From Acidimicrobiales bacterium (GTDB taxonomy: Bacteria > Actinomycetota > Acidimicrobiia > Acidimicrobiales > Iamiaceae): a stretch of 64,000 nucleotides of DNA. The translations under genes were made by a program, and so were the position numbers. The stretch spans positions 124,001-188,000 of the forward strand of contig JAODBM010000002.1 in the NCBI GenBank assembly GCA_025463985.1. Reading direction: 5' to 3'. This document shows, piece after piece, positions 42,414-50,660 of this stretch. The notes below the pieces were generated by a model that saw only the letters and a program-made list of their open reading frames with translations, had not been told where the DNA came from and did not search any database. How positions within the stretch are numbered: the stretch's first letter is position 1; each line of letters starts with the position of its first letter.

Positions 42414-43516
42414 TCGACGGCGCCGACCTCGAGCTCTTCACCCGCAGCCTGCGCCATGCCACCGACAGCAGCACGGGAGCCGCGCTCGACGCCGCCCTCG
42501 ACGACCTCGGCTGGCCGGACGCGCTCGCCGACGACCCGCGCGCCGCCGTCTCGATCCTGTTCGGCCTCCAAGGCGGGGCCAACGCGACCTCGTCCGCCCT
42601 CGACCACGTGCTCCTCGCCGCCCTCGCCCCCCTCACCCCCTTCGCCCCCCTCGAACTGGGCGGAAGCCCGGTCGCCCCAGCAACCGCCATCCCACCCGCC
42701 TCCAACCCCCTCGAACTGGGCGGAAACCCGGTCGCCCCAGCAACCGCCATCCCGCCCAGTTCAGGCGTGGGGGTGGGCGCGGGCGTGGGGGTGGTGCTGC
42801 CGGCGCTTGGCGGGTGGCACCCGCCAGGGGACCTGCGCGGTGGCCGCTTGGCCGTGGCCGGACTCGGCACCGCCGGCCTCGCGCACCGCGCGACGGCCAT
42901 CGTGGTCGCCCGCGCCGGCGACAAGACCGTCGCCGTCGCGGTGCCCACCGCGAGCCTCACGCTCCGTGCGGTGCAGGGCGTCGACCCAGAGCTCGGCCTA
43001 ATCGAGGTGACGGCCGACGGCCTCATCGTGGCGGTCGACCCCGACGCCGACCCCCTGACCGGTTGGACCAACGCCGTGGCCCTCGCCCAGGTCGCCCTCG
43101 GGCACGAGCTGGTGGGCGCGTCGCGCACGATGCTCGACCTCGCCCGCATCCATGCCCTCGAACGGGTCCAGTTCGGCCGGCCGATCAGCGCCTTCCAAGC
43201 CGTCCGTCACCGGCTGGCCGAGACCCTGGTCGCCATCGAGATGGCCGAGGCCCTGCTCGACGCCGCCTGGCTCGACCAGTCACCGCAGACCGCGGCCATG
43301 GCGAAGGCGCTGGCCGGCCGCGGCGCGCGCACCGCGGCCCGCCACTGCCAACAGGTGCTGGCCGGCATCGGCTTCACCACCGAGCACCCGCTCCACCGGT
43401 ACGTCCGGCGGATCCTCGTGCTCGACCAGCTGTACGGCGCCGCCCAGTCCCTCACCGCCGCGCTCGGCACCGAGCTCATCGCCACCCGCCAGCTCCCACC
43501 CCTGCTCCCCCTCTGA
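42410..43516 (+). CDS. Diverged acyl-CoA dehydrogenase partner subunit with repeat-encoded insert
   Basis: 368 aa from GTG 42410 (GTGA overlap). The C-terminal half is ACAD-like: ALGHELVGASRTMLDLARIHALERVQFGRPISAFQAVRHRLAETLVAIEMAEALL and VLAGIGFTTEHPLHRYVRR. The N-terminal half is short and has lost the usual FAD motif. Residues about 80-128 are a Pro/Gly/Ala-rich stretch containing LELGGSPVAPATAIPP twice, encoded by two tandem REP-like units, plus a (GV)n run. The insert sits between helical and sheet domains and probably forms a surface loop. It should pair with the upstream ACAD. Confidence 0.82.
   Translation: MIDGADLELFTRSLRHATDSSTGAALDAALDDLGWPDALADDPRAAVSILFGLQGGANATSSALDHVLLAALAPLTPFAPLELGGSPVAPATAIPPASNPLELGGNPVAPATAIPPSSGVGVGAGVGVVLPALGGWHPPGDLRGGRLAVAGLGTAGLAHRATAIVVARAGDKTVAVAVPTASLTLRAVQGVDPELGLIEVTADGLIVAVDPDADPLTGWTNAVALAQVALGHELVGASRTMLDLARIHALERVQFGRPISAFQAVRHRLAETLVAIEMAEALLDAAWLDQSPQTAAMAKALAGRGARTAARHCQQVLAGIGFTTEHPLHRYVRRILVLDQLYGAAQSLTAALGTELIATRQLPPLLPL
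42650..42770. repeat. Two tandem 60-bp REP-like units inside a coding region
   Basis: Copies at 42650-42709 and 42710-about 42769 share CTCGAACTGGGCGGAA and GGTCGCCCCAGCAACCGCC. The second is still palindromic: GAACTGGGCGG (42713-42723) pairs with CCGCCCAGTTC (42752-42762). The 60-bp length keeps the frame. The arms match the intergenic element at 50598-50649, so this is a mobile-type palindrome that entered the gene. Confidence 0.8.
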
Positions 43517-43545
43517 CCCGCCCCCGCCCCCAGCCCACCCCCCAG

Positions 43546-43597
43546 CGAATGTGGAGTAGAAGCGGTTGCCAGGACGACCGCTTCTACTCCACATTCG
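43546..43597. terminator. Long perfect hairpin between convergent genes (REP-like)
   Basis: CGAATGTGGAGTAGAAGCGG T (43546-43566) pairs without mismatch over 21 bp with 43577-43597, leaving a 10-nt loop TGCCAGGACG. It lies between the convergent ends of the ACAD-like and P450 genes, where it could terminate both transcripts. Its centre CGGTTGCCAGGACGACCG matches the centre of the element at 50598 although the outer arms differ. Confidence 0.75.
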
Positions 43598-43646
43598 GGG
43601 ATCGGGATCGGGATCGGGGTCGGGGGGCGGGGGGCGGGGGGCGGGG
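43597..43646. repeat. G-rich tract (G-quadruplex-prone)
   Basis: GGGGATC GGGATC GGGATC followed by GGGGTC and three GGGGGGC blocks. At least seven runs of three or more G on the plus strand lie directly after the hairpin and before the P450 stop. It is non-coding. It may be a slippage-prone spacer or a structure affecting 3' ends. Confidence 0.6.
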
Positions 43647-44936
43647 TCAGTGGGCGGGGGTGAGCTCGAGGTGGAGGCGGTTGAGGCCGCGGAGGATGTA
43701 CGTGGGGGCGTACTCGTAGCGGCGGGCGCCGGCCGGGCCGTGGTGGTCGTCGGAGATCCGGATGTCGGCCGTGCGGGCGAGCAAGCGCTCGACGGCGATG
43801 CGTCCCTCGGCCCGGGCCAGGGGACCGCCGGGACAGGTGTGGATCCCATGGCCGAACGCGAGGTGCTCGCGGGCGTTGTCGCGGTCGACGCGGAACGTGG
43901 CGGGCCGGTCGAACCGCCGCGGGTCGCGGTTGGCCGCAGCGTTCAGCACCATCACCGTGGTGCCCGCCGGGATGTCGACCCCGCCGATCGTCGTGGGGAC
44001 GCGTGACAGCCGGAAGTCGCCCTTCACCGGGCTCTCGGTCCGCAGCACCTCCTCCACGAAGTTCGGGATCCGCTCCGGCTCGGCGCGCAGCAGGCGCTGG
44101 AGGTCGGGGTCCTCGCCCAGCAGCTGGAACGCAGCGGCGAGCATGCGGACGGTCGTCTCCTGGCCGGCCCCGAAGAGGTTGGCCGCGACCCGGACCACGT
44201 CGATGACCTCGGGCGTCGAACCGTCGGGGAACGTGGCTTTGGCCAGGCCGGTGAGCACGTCGTCGCGCGGCTCGCGCCGGCGGTCTTCGACGTAGGTCGT
44301 GAACTGCTCGTAGAGGAACTCGAGCGGGCTGTGCGCGAGGGCGTCGTCGCCCGTGCTCCCGACCGCGCTCTTCGACCGGTGCCCTCCTTGGAGTCGATCC
44401 CGGAAGCGCTGGTGGTCCGACTCGGGGACGCCGAGCAGGTCGGCGATCACGAGCAGGGTGAACGGGCCGGCGAAGTCCCGCACCAGCTCGCACTCGCCGC
44501 GGGCGAGCACCTCGTCGATCTGCCGGTCGGCGAGGCACCACATGGCCTCCTCGTTCTGCTTCAGCCGCAGGGGCGTGAGCAGCCGCATCAGCAGCATCCG
44601 ATGGTCCTTGTGCCGCGGCGGGTCCATCGTGGGGAGCTGGTCGCTCATCGGCAGCTCGTCGCGGTGCTGCTCGATGAGCGCGCTGACGTCGTCGCCCTCG
44701 AGCGGGACGGGGAACCCTGGGAACGGCCCGGTGACCGCGTTGCACGACGAGAACGTGGCGGTGTCGTGGTACACGGCGAGCGCCTCCTCGTAGCCGGTCA
44801 CCATGACGACGTCGTGGTGGGGCTCGCGCTGCACCGGGCAGCGGTCGCGGAGGTGGTCGAGGTACGGGTACGGGTCGTCGACCACCGACGCGTCACGGAA
44901 GAAGTCGATCGCGTCGAAGTCGCTCATGTGGGTCAT
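43647..44936 (-). CDS. Cytochrome P450
   Basis: 429 aa; ATG 44936 gives an ATGA overlap with the hydratase gene, while ATG 44927 has better spacing from AAGGGAT. I-helix FGAGQETTV, K-helix ExxR in VEEVLRTES, haem-Cys loop FGHGIHTCPGGPLARAEGR. It is soluble, needing external ferredoxin and reductase, neither adjacent (the reductase at 39779 is a candidate). Last gene of the minus-strand operon from 49384. It likely hydroxylates the substrate or an intermediate. Confidence 0.93.
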   Translation of the reverse strand: MTHMSDFDAIDFFRDASVVDDPYPYLDHLRDRCPVQREPHHDVVMVTGYEEALAVYHDTATFSSCNAVTGPFPGFPVPLEGDDVSALIEQHRDELPMSDQLPTMDPPRHKDHRMLLMRLLTPLRLKQNEEAMWCLADRQIDEVLARGECELVRDFAGPFTLLVIADLLGVPESDHQRFRDRLQGGHRSKSAVGSTGDDALAHSPLEFLYEQFTTYVEDRRREPRDDVLTGLAKATFPDGSTPEVIDVVRVAANLFGAGQETTVRMLAAAFQLLGEDPDLQRLLRAEPERIPNFVEEVLRTESPVKGDFRLSRVPTTIGGVDIPAGTTVMVLNAAANRDPRRFDRPATFRVDRDNAREHLAFGHGIHTCPGGPLARAEGRIAVERLLARTADIRISDDHHGPAGARRYEYAPTYILRGLNRLHLELTPAH

Positions 44937-45709
44937 CCCTTGTCGAGGAAGCGGTCGAGGTTGGCGCGCAGCTCAGGTGACGTGAACGACCGGTCCTCGG
45001 CGGCGAGGGCGAAGTCGATGGTCGCCAGCACGGCGCGCTCCATGTGGAGGTTGAGGAGGCGCTTGGTGTCCTCGGTGGCCCGCCGTGGCAGCTTGGCGAT
45101 GCGGTGCGCACAGGCCAGCGCCTGCTCCAGCACGTCGCCGTCCGGGCACACGTGGTTGACGAGACCGATCTGGGCGGCGCGGGCCGCCGGGATCCTGTCG
45201 CCGGTCAACGCGTACTCCTTGGCCAGCTGCATGCTGATGAGCAGGGGCCAGGTGATCGGACCGCCATCGGCGGCCACCAGGCCGACCGCCACGTGCGGGT
45301 CGGCGAGGTAGGCGCCCTCGGCCATGAAGACGATGTCGGAGAGCGCGACGAGGCTGCAGCCGAGCCCGACGGCCGGGCCGTTGACGGCCGCGACCACGGG
45401 GACGCGGCAGGCGAGCATGCGCGTGACGATCGCCTTCCCGTCGACGAGCGACTCCTCCCGCAGCCCCGCGTCCTTCGTGAGCTCGTCGATGTAGCTCATG
45501 TCGCCTCCAGCCGAGAAGGCCCGGCCGTTGCCGGTGAGCACGACGGCCCGTGCCTCGAGGTCGGCGTCGACCTGCGGCCACAGCTCGGCCAGTCCACGGT
45601 GCAGCTCGCGGTTGGTGGCGTTGAGCTGCTCGGGCCGGTTCAGGCGGACGATCCGGACGGCGCCGTCGGCCTCGACCTCGATGGCGCCCGGCACGTCGTA
45701 GCCCGTCAT
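44933..45709 (-). CDS. Enoyl-CoA hydratase/isomerase family protein
   Basis: 258 aa from ATG 45709 (ATGA overlap). Crotonase motifs: IVRLNRPEQLNATNRELH, GRAFSAGGDMSYI, GPAVGLGCSLVALSDIVFMAEGAYLADPHVAVGLVAADGG. The catalytic Glu positions of true hydratases are Pro/Val-like here (DPHVAVG), so a different crotonase reaction (isomerase, hydrolase, C-C lyase) is possible. Between an ACAD pair and a P450 in the same operon. Confidence 0.88.
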   Translation of the reverse strand: MTGYDVPGAIEVEADGAVRIVRLNRPEQLNATNRELHRGLAELWPQVDADLEARAVVLTGNGRAFSAGGDMSYIDELTKDAGLREESLVDGKAIVTRMLACRVPVVAAVNGPAVGLGCSLVALSDIVFMAEGAYLADPHVAVGLVAADGGPITWPLLISMQLAKEYALTGDRIPAARAAQIGLVNHVCPDGDVLEQALACAHRIAKLPRRATEDTKRLLNLHMERAVLATIDFALAAEDRSFTSPELRANLDRFLDKG

Positions 45710-46833
45710 GCGGGCAGCCCGAGGATGCGGCGGGCGACGAGGTTGCGCTGGATCTGCGAGGTGCCGCCCATGACGCTCTGGGCCCGGCTGTAGAGGTACA
45801 CCTTCAGCGCCGTGTCGTCGGCGTCGCCGTGGCCGGTGCCACCGATGCCGAGGGCGGCGTGGCCCACGGCCTGCTCGACCTGGGTCATCAGCAACTTGTC
45901 GACCGAGCCCTCGGGGCCGTGCGAGACCCCATCGAGGCGGTCCGACAAGCGGCGGCACACGTGTAGCCGCAGCATCTCGGCCTCGACGATCGCCCACCCG
46001 AGGTCGCGGGTCTGCTCGGCGTCGTAGGCCTCCGGGTTGGCGCGCACGTGCGTGGCCAGCTCCTTCACCACCTTCTTGTAGCGGGACACGTAGCCGAGCT
46101 CGCCGGGCTCCCGCTCGTGGCTGACGACGGTCATGGCCAGCGGCCAGCCCTCGCCGGGCGCGCCGATCATGTTGGCCGCCGGCACCCGGGCGCCGTCGAA
46201 GATGACCTCGCCGAACTCCTTGGTGATGCCGTTGATCATCTTGAGCGGCCGCTGCTCGATGCCGGGCTGGCCCATGGGCACGACGAACGCCGAGATCCCC
46301 TTGTGCTTCGGCACGTCGTGATCGGTGCGGGCGAGGACGAGGCACCAGTCGGCGTCGTCGGAGTAGCTGGTCCAGACCTTGTGGCCGGTGAGCACGTAGT
46401 CGTCGCCGTCGCGGTCGGCACGGGTCCGGAGGGCGGCGAGGTCCGAGCCGGCGTCGGGCTCGCTGAAGCCCTGGCACCACCGCTCCCGGCCGCTGACGAT
46501 GCCGGGAAGGAACCGCTGCTGGATGTCCTCGTTGCCGTGCTCGAGGATGCCCTGCACCAGGTAGCCGAGGCTGGGCCGCGGCGGCGTGCCGGCGGCGGCG
46601 AGCTCTTCATCGAGGATCACGTCGAACACGCTTGGCAGCTCCTGGCCACCGATGGCCTTGGGCCACGACATGCCGAAGAAGCCGGCGTCGTAGAGCGCCT
46701 GGTGCCAGGCCGGCTGGCCGCGCCAGTACGCGTCGTCGGTCGAGGACGCGGGCAGGCCGGGGTCGTTGTCGGCCAGCCAGGCCCGGAGCCGCGCCCGGAG
46801 CTCGGCCTCGTCAGGCGAGTCGCCGAAGTTCAT
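45706..46833 (-). CDS. Acyl-CoA dehydrogenase family protein, heteromer alpha-type
   Basis: 375 aa from ATG 46833. Motifs: [52 protein letters not shown], and C-terminal SVMGGTSQIQRNLVARRILGLP. As in the other paired ACADs here, the YEGT Glu is replaced by Gly. The preceding gene encodes a diverged ACAD, so the two probably form an alpha2beta2 enzyme. ATGA overlaps on both sides. Confidence 0.9.
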   Translation of the reverse strand: MNFGDSPDEAELRARLRAWLADNDPGLPASSTDDAYWRGQPAWHQALYDAGFFGMSWPKAIGGQELPSVFDVILDEELAAAGTPPRPSLGYLVQGILEHGNEDIQQRFLPGIVSGRERWCQGFSEPDAGSDLAALRTRADRDGDDYVLTGHKVWTSYSDDADWCLVLARTDHDVPKHKGISAFVVPMGQPGIEQRPLKMINGITKEFGEVIFDGARVPAANMIGAPGEGWPLAMTVVSHEREPGELGYVSRYKKVVKELATHVRANPEAYDAEQTRDLGWAIVEAEMLRLHVCRRLSDRLDGVSHGPEGSVDKLLMTQVEQAVGHAALGIGGTGHGDADDTALKVYLYSRAQSVMGGTSQIQRNLVARRILGLPA

Positions 46834-47867
46834 CGTGAGCTGCCGATGCCGTGGTGGTCGAGGACCCGCGCCAGGTTGGCGCCGGCACCGCCGAGCACGT
46901 CGCTCGACATGAGCGCGCGCCGGAGGAAGACGTGGGCCAGGCACTCCCAGGTGTTGCCGATGCCGCCGTGCACCTGGACGGCGGTCTCGCACACGGTGCG
47001 GGCGGCGCGGGCGCAGTACGCCTTGGCCAGCGCGCCCGCGGCCAGCGCCTCGTCGGGCGGCAGGGCATCGACCGCCCACGCGGCGTGGAGCGCGACGCTC
47101 CTCGACCCCTCCATAGCGACGAACGCGTCTGCGAGCAGGTGCTGGACCGCCTGGAACGAGCCGATGGCCGCGCCGTACTGCCTGCGGTCGACGGCGTAGT
47201 CGCGGGCCAGCTGGACGGCACCGCGCATGACCCCGACCAGGTCCGCGCACGTCAGCGCCAGCCCGAGCGCCGTCCACGAGGTGACGTCGTGATCGGTGAG
47301 CACCCGGGCCTGGTCGGCGAGGGGCGCCGGCGTCCCCGACGGCACGGCGGTGGGGCGGGTGAGGTCGGTGCGCTCGTCGACCGGTCGCACGGCCACCTCG
47401 GCCAGCATGTGGCCGCCACCGGCGGCGAGGAGCACGAGCGCAGTGCCGGCCCCCTCCGCGTCGATCGCCACCGCGCCGTCGAGCACCACCGCGCCGTCGA
47501 GCGCCGCGGCTACGACCGGTGACGACAGACCCCGGGCGAGCAGGACGGTCTCGGCACCGGTCGCAAGTGGGGCGCCTGCGAGCCGCCGGAGCTCGGCAGA
47601 CAGGGTCGGCCCGAGGAACGGCGCGTCGACGAGGCCGCGCCCGAGCTCCTCCGCGACGATCGCCGCCTCCACGCCGGACGCGAGGGGCTGGCCACCGTCC
47701 TCGGCCGCGCGCAGGTCGCGCCAGCCGGACGCCGCGATCGCGGCGTCGAGCTTCGCGGCGCGCTCGGGGTCGTCGAGCTGCCGGACGGCCTTGGGCCCCA
47801 AGCGATCGACGACCTGCGCCACCGAGTCGCGCAGCGCGTGCTGCTCCGGGGACAGACGCACATCCAT
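46830..47867 (-). CDS. Acyl-CoA dehydrogenase family protein, diverged partner subunit
   Basis: 345 aa from ATG 47867 (TGATG with the ligase stop). N-terminal [24 protein letters not shown]; the central beta domain is reduced; C-terminal ARDYAVDRRQYGAAIGSFQAVQHLLADAFVAMEG and AVQVHGGIGNTWECLAHVFLRRAL (the IHGGIGxTWE motif). It corresponds to the second chain of actinobacterial FadE heterotetramers. Together with the gene at 45706 it probably makes one functional dehydrogenase. Confidence 0.88.
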   Translation of the reverse strand: MDVRLSPEQHALRDSVAQVVDRLGPKAVRQLDDPERAAKLDAAIAASGWRDLRAAEDGGQPLASGVEAAIVAEELGRGLVDAPFLGPTLSAELRRLAGAPLATGAETVLLARGLSSPVVAAALDGAVVLDGAVAIDAEGAGTALVLLAAGGGHMLAEVAVRPVDERTDLTRPTAVPSGTPAPLADQARVLTDHDVTSWTALGLALTCADLVGVMRGAVQLARDYAVDRRQYGAAIGSFQAVQHLLADAFVAMEGSRSVALHAAWAVDALPPDEALAAGALAKAYCARAARTVCETAVQVHGGIGNTWECLAHVFLRRALMSSDVLGGAGANLARVLDHHGIGSSR

Positions 47868-49384
47868 CAGTCGGCCTTCCGCGCTGCGAGCAGCGACGGC
47901 GTCCACTCCTCGCGCAACGTCCGGCGCAGCGCCTTCCCGGACGGAAGCCTCGGAATGGCATCGACGACCACGACGTGGCGGAGGTGCTTGTAGGTCGCGA
48001 GCGAGTCGGCGATGAGCTGGCGGATCTCGCCGTCGGCGACCACGACGCCGGCGTCGAGCTGGACGGCGGCCACGGGCACCTCGCCCGCCCGCTCGTCCGG
48101 GAGGCCGAAGACGGCGCAGTCGAGCACGGCCCGGTGGCCGAGGAGCACGGCCTCGATCTCCGCCGGCGCCACCTGGAAGCCGTTGACCTTGATCATCTCC
48201 TTCGAGCGGTCGGTGAGGTGCACCCACCCCTCCGCCTCCAGCCAGCCGACGTCGCCCGTGCGGTACCAGCCGTCGGCGAACCCCTCGGCCGTCGCCTCGT
48301 CGGGGAGGTACCCGGCCATGACGGACTCGCTGCGGACCTGGATCTCGCCGGTCTCACCCGGCGGCAGGACCGCGCCCGTCGCGAGGTCGGCGACCCGCAG
48401 CTCGACGCCCGCGGGCGGCAGGCCGGCCGAGTCCAGCCGCCACCGGTCGGGCCGGTCGACCGGGTTGCAGGCGATGACCGGCAGCTCGCTGGCGCCGTAG
48501 GCCGGCAGCCACGGCACGCCCGTGCGCTTGGTGACGAGCTGGGCGACGCTCTCGGTGACGGGGGTCGCGCCCCACATGATGTAGCGCAGCGACGAGAGGT
48601 CGTAGGCCTCGATGTTCGGATGGTTCGCCATCGCGAGGGCGATCGGCGCGACGGCCATCTCCAGCGTCATGCGGTCGCTCTCGATGCGCCGCAGCACCTC
48701 GTCGAGGTCGAACCGCGGGTGCAGCCTGACGGTCGCCCCGGCCTCGGCGGCCGCCAGCAGGTTGAGCAGTCCGAGGATGTGCGACGGCGGCGTCGCGACC
48801 TGGAAGCGGTCGTCGGGACCCAAGCCGAGCACCTCGCACCAGTGCCTGGTCGCGTGCCACATCGAGCGGTGGGTGTGGCGCACGGCCTTCGGGAGCCCGG
48901 TGGTGCCCGAGCTGAACACGAGCACCGACTCGTCGGTGTCGTGCACCGGGAGGTCCAGCGGGCCGGGGTCGCGGGCCAGCGCGGCGTCCATGACCGGTCG
49001 GTCGTCGAGGTCGGTCACCGGCAGCCGCTCCGCGAGCAGCGCGACGGCGGCGCCGTCGGCGACCGCGTGGATCGGACGCGTCAGGTCGAGCGCGTGGCCT
49101 ACCTCGACGGTCTTCCAGGCCGGGCTGAGGAGCACGGCCGCGGCGCCGAGCTTGCTGATCGCGTTCACCGCGACCACGAACTCCACGCGGTTGCTGGTCA
49201 TGACCGCGACGCGCTGGTGCGCCGCCACCCCGGCCGCCGCGAGGTGGCGCCCGAACGCGTTGCTCAGCCGGTCGAGGTCGCGGAACGACCAGGCGTCGTC
49301 ACCGGCCCGGAGGGCGGCGCGGCCACCGAACCGGCCGGCGGCCCGCTCGAGCCCCCGGTGCATCAAGGCCCCCATCGGGAGCAT
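47867..49384 (-). CDS. AMP-dependent acyl-CoA synthetase
   Basis: 505 aa. Motifs: [18 protein letters not shown] (A3), [12 protein letters not shown] (A5), [41 protein letters not shown] (A7-A8), [11 protein letters not shown] (A10 Lys). AGAGAGAAGA directly before ATG 49384 is the ribosome binding site. It activates the carboxylic substrate for the ACAD pair downstream. First gene of the five-gene operon; divergent from the ACAD at 49440. Confidence 0.92.
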   Translation of the reverse strand: MLPMGALMHRGLERAAGRFGGRAALRAGDDAWSFRDLDRLSNAFGRHLAAAGVAAHQRVAVMTSNRVEFVVAVNAISKLGAAAVLLSPAWKTVEVGHALDLTRPIHAVADGAAVALLAERLPVTDLDDRPVMDAALARDPGPLDLPVHDTDESVLVFSSGTTGLPKAVRHTHRSMWHATRHWCEVLGLGPDDRFQVATPPSHILGLLNLLAAAEAGATVRLHPRFDLDEVLRRIESDRMTLEMAVAPIALAMANHPNIEAYDLSSLRYIMWGATPVTESVAQLVTKRTGVPWLPAYGASELPVIACNPVDRPDRWRLDSAGLPPAGVELRVADLATGAVLPPGETGEIQVRSESVMAGYLPDEATAEGFADGWYRTGDVGWLEAEGWVHLTDRSKEMIKVNGFQVAPAEIEAVLLGHRAVLDCAVFGLPDERAGEVPVAAVQLDAGVVVADGEIRQLIADSLATYKHLRHVVVVDAIPRLPSGKALRRTLREEWTPSLLAARKAD

Positions 49385-49388
49385 TCTT

Positions 49389-49436
49389 CTCTCTATCCGA
49401 GAGGCGAGTCAACACAGATGGACATATAGAGTTCTC
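49389..49436. promoter_or_regulatory. Divergent promoter region with inverted repeat
   Basis: The 55-bp gap between two outward genes holds CTCTC-TATCC-GAGAG (49389-49403), TAGAGT (49427-49432) as likely -10 box for the plus-strand ACAD, and a half-site GTTCTC (49431-49436) of the cluster motif. The ACAD ATG is 7 nt after the -10 box with no Shine-Dalgarno, so a leaderless start is likely. Confidence 0.45.
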
Positions 49437-49439
49437 GTC

Positions 49440-50591
49440 ATGTCCGCCACCGATGCCGATGTCCGCCGCGAGATCATCGAGACCGTTCGCCGGTTCGTCA
49501 CCAAGGAGGTCGTGCCCGTCGCGTCCGACTTCGAGCGGGACGACCGCTTCCCCGCCGAGATCGTCGCCCAGATGCGCGCGCTCGGCCTGTTCGGGGTCAC
49601 CATCCCCGAGTCCTACGGCGGCCTCGGCCTCGACCTGCTCACCTACATCGGGGTGATCGAAGAGCTGGCGTACGGGTGGATGAGCCTCACCGGCATCATC
49701 AACACGCACACGATGGCGGCCACGCTGATCATGGCCCACGGCACCGAGGAGCAGCAGCGGCGGTGGCTGCCGTCGATGGCCGCCGGTGATCGCCGGGGCG
49801 CGCTGTCGCTCTCGGAGCCCGACGCGGGCAGCGACGCCCGCAACATCTCCTGCAAGGCCGTGCGCGACGGCGACGAGTACGTCCTCAACGGCACCAAGGC
49901 CTGGGTCACCAACGGCGAGCGGGCGAGCATCGTGGCGCTCGCGGCGCGGACCGAGGAGGGCATCTCGGCCTTCATCGTCGAGAAGGAGCCCGGCGAGACG
50001 TTCGAGGGGATCTCGGTCAGCAAGCACGTCGGCAAGCTCGGCTACAAGGGCGTGGAGACGGTCGAGATGGCGTACGTCGACCACCGCATCCCCGCCGCCA
50101 ACCTCATCGGCGAGGCCGGGCGCGGCCTGCCCCAGATCCTCGGCGTGCTCGAGGTGGGCCGCATCAACATCGCGTCGCGGGCCGTCGGCGTGGCCCGGGC
50201 GGCGTTCGACGCGGCGCTGAGCTACGCCCAGCAGCGCGTCTCCATGGGCAAGCCGATCGCCGAGCACCAGGCCATCCAGCTCAAGCTCGCCGACATGGCC
50301 ACCCGCCTCGAGGCGGCCCGCCTCCTCACCAAGAACGCCGCAGAGCGCAAGGCGGCTGGCCTGCGCTGCGACGTCGAGGCCGGCATGGCCAAGCTGTTCG
50401 CCAGCGAGACCGCGCTCGAGTTGGCCATCGAGGCGATGCGGATCCACGGCGGCATGGGGTACACGACCGACCTGCCGGTCGAGCGCTACTACCGCGACGC
50501 GCCGCTCATGATCATCGGCGAGGGCACCAACGAGATCCAGCGCCTGGTGATCGCCCGCGGCCTGCTGGCCCGGGCCGCGGCCAAGGGCTGA
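49440..50591 (+). CDS. Acyl-CoA dehydrogenase, short-chain-type
   Basis: 383 aa from ATG 49440. A complete classical [86 protein letters not shown], and [19 protein letters not shown] with the catalytic Glu of the EGT motif present. Unlike the paired ACADs nearby, it should work alone as a homotetramer with electron-transfer flavoprotein. Single-gene unit, probably leaderless. Confidence 0.93.
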   Translation: MSATDADVRREIIETVRRFVTKEVVPVASDFERDDRFPAEIVAQMRALGLFGVTIPESYGGLGLDLLTYIGVIEELAYGWMSLTGIINTHTMAATLIMAHGTEEQQRRWLPSMAAGDRRGALSLSEPDAGSDARNISCKAVRDGDEYVLNGTKAWVTNGERASIVALAARTEEGISAFIVEKEPGETFEGISVSKHVGKLGYKGVETVEMAYVDHRIPAANLIGEAGRGLPQILGVLEVGRINIASRAVGVARAAFDAALSYAQQRVSMGKPIAEHQAIQLKLADMATRLEAARLLTKNAAERKAAGLRCDVEAGMAKLFASETALELAIEAMRIHGGMGYTTDLPVERYYRDAPLMIIGEGTNEIQRLVIARGLLARAAAKG

Positions 50592-50597
50592 GCACCT

Positions 50598-50649
50598 CGA
50601 ACTGGGCGCGACTGCGGTCGCCAGGGCGACCGAGTCCCCGCCCAGTTCG
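50598..50649. terminator. Double-stem REP-like palindrome between convergent genes
   Basis: Outer arms CGAACTGGGCG (50598-50608) and CGCCCAGTTCG (50639-50649) pair over 11 bp. Inner arms CGGTCGCC (50615-50622) and GGCGACCG (50625-50632) pair over 8 bp, extended by GACT/AGTC. It lies between convergent ACAD and ligase genes. The outer arm matches the copies inside the gene at 42650, and the core matches the hairpin at 43546. Confidence 0.75.
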
Positions 50650-50660
50650 GGGGTTTCGGG

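Noticed and set aside
42302-43516. Frameshifted or chimeric ACAD gene
   Set aside because: The odd Pro/Gly-rich region is explained by two in-frame 60-bp palindromic repeats; the frame continues cleanly into conserved C-terminal ACAD sequence.
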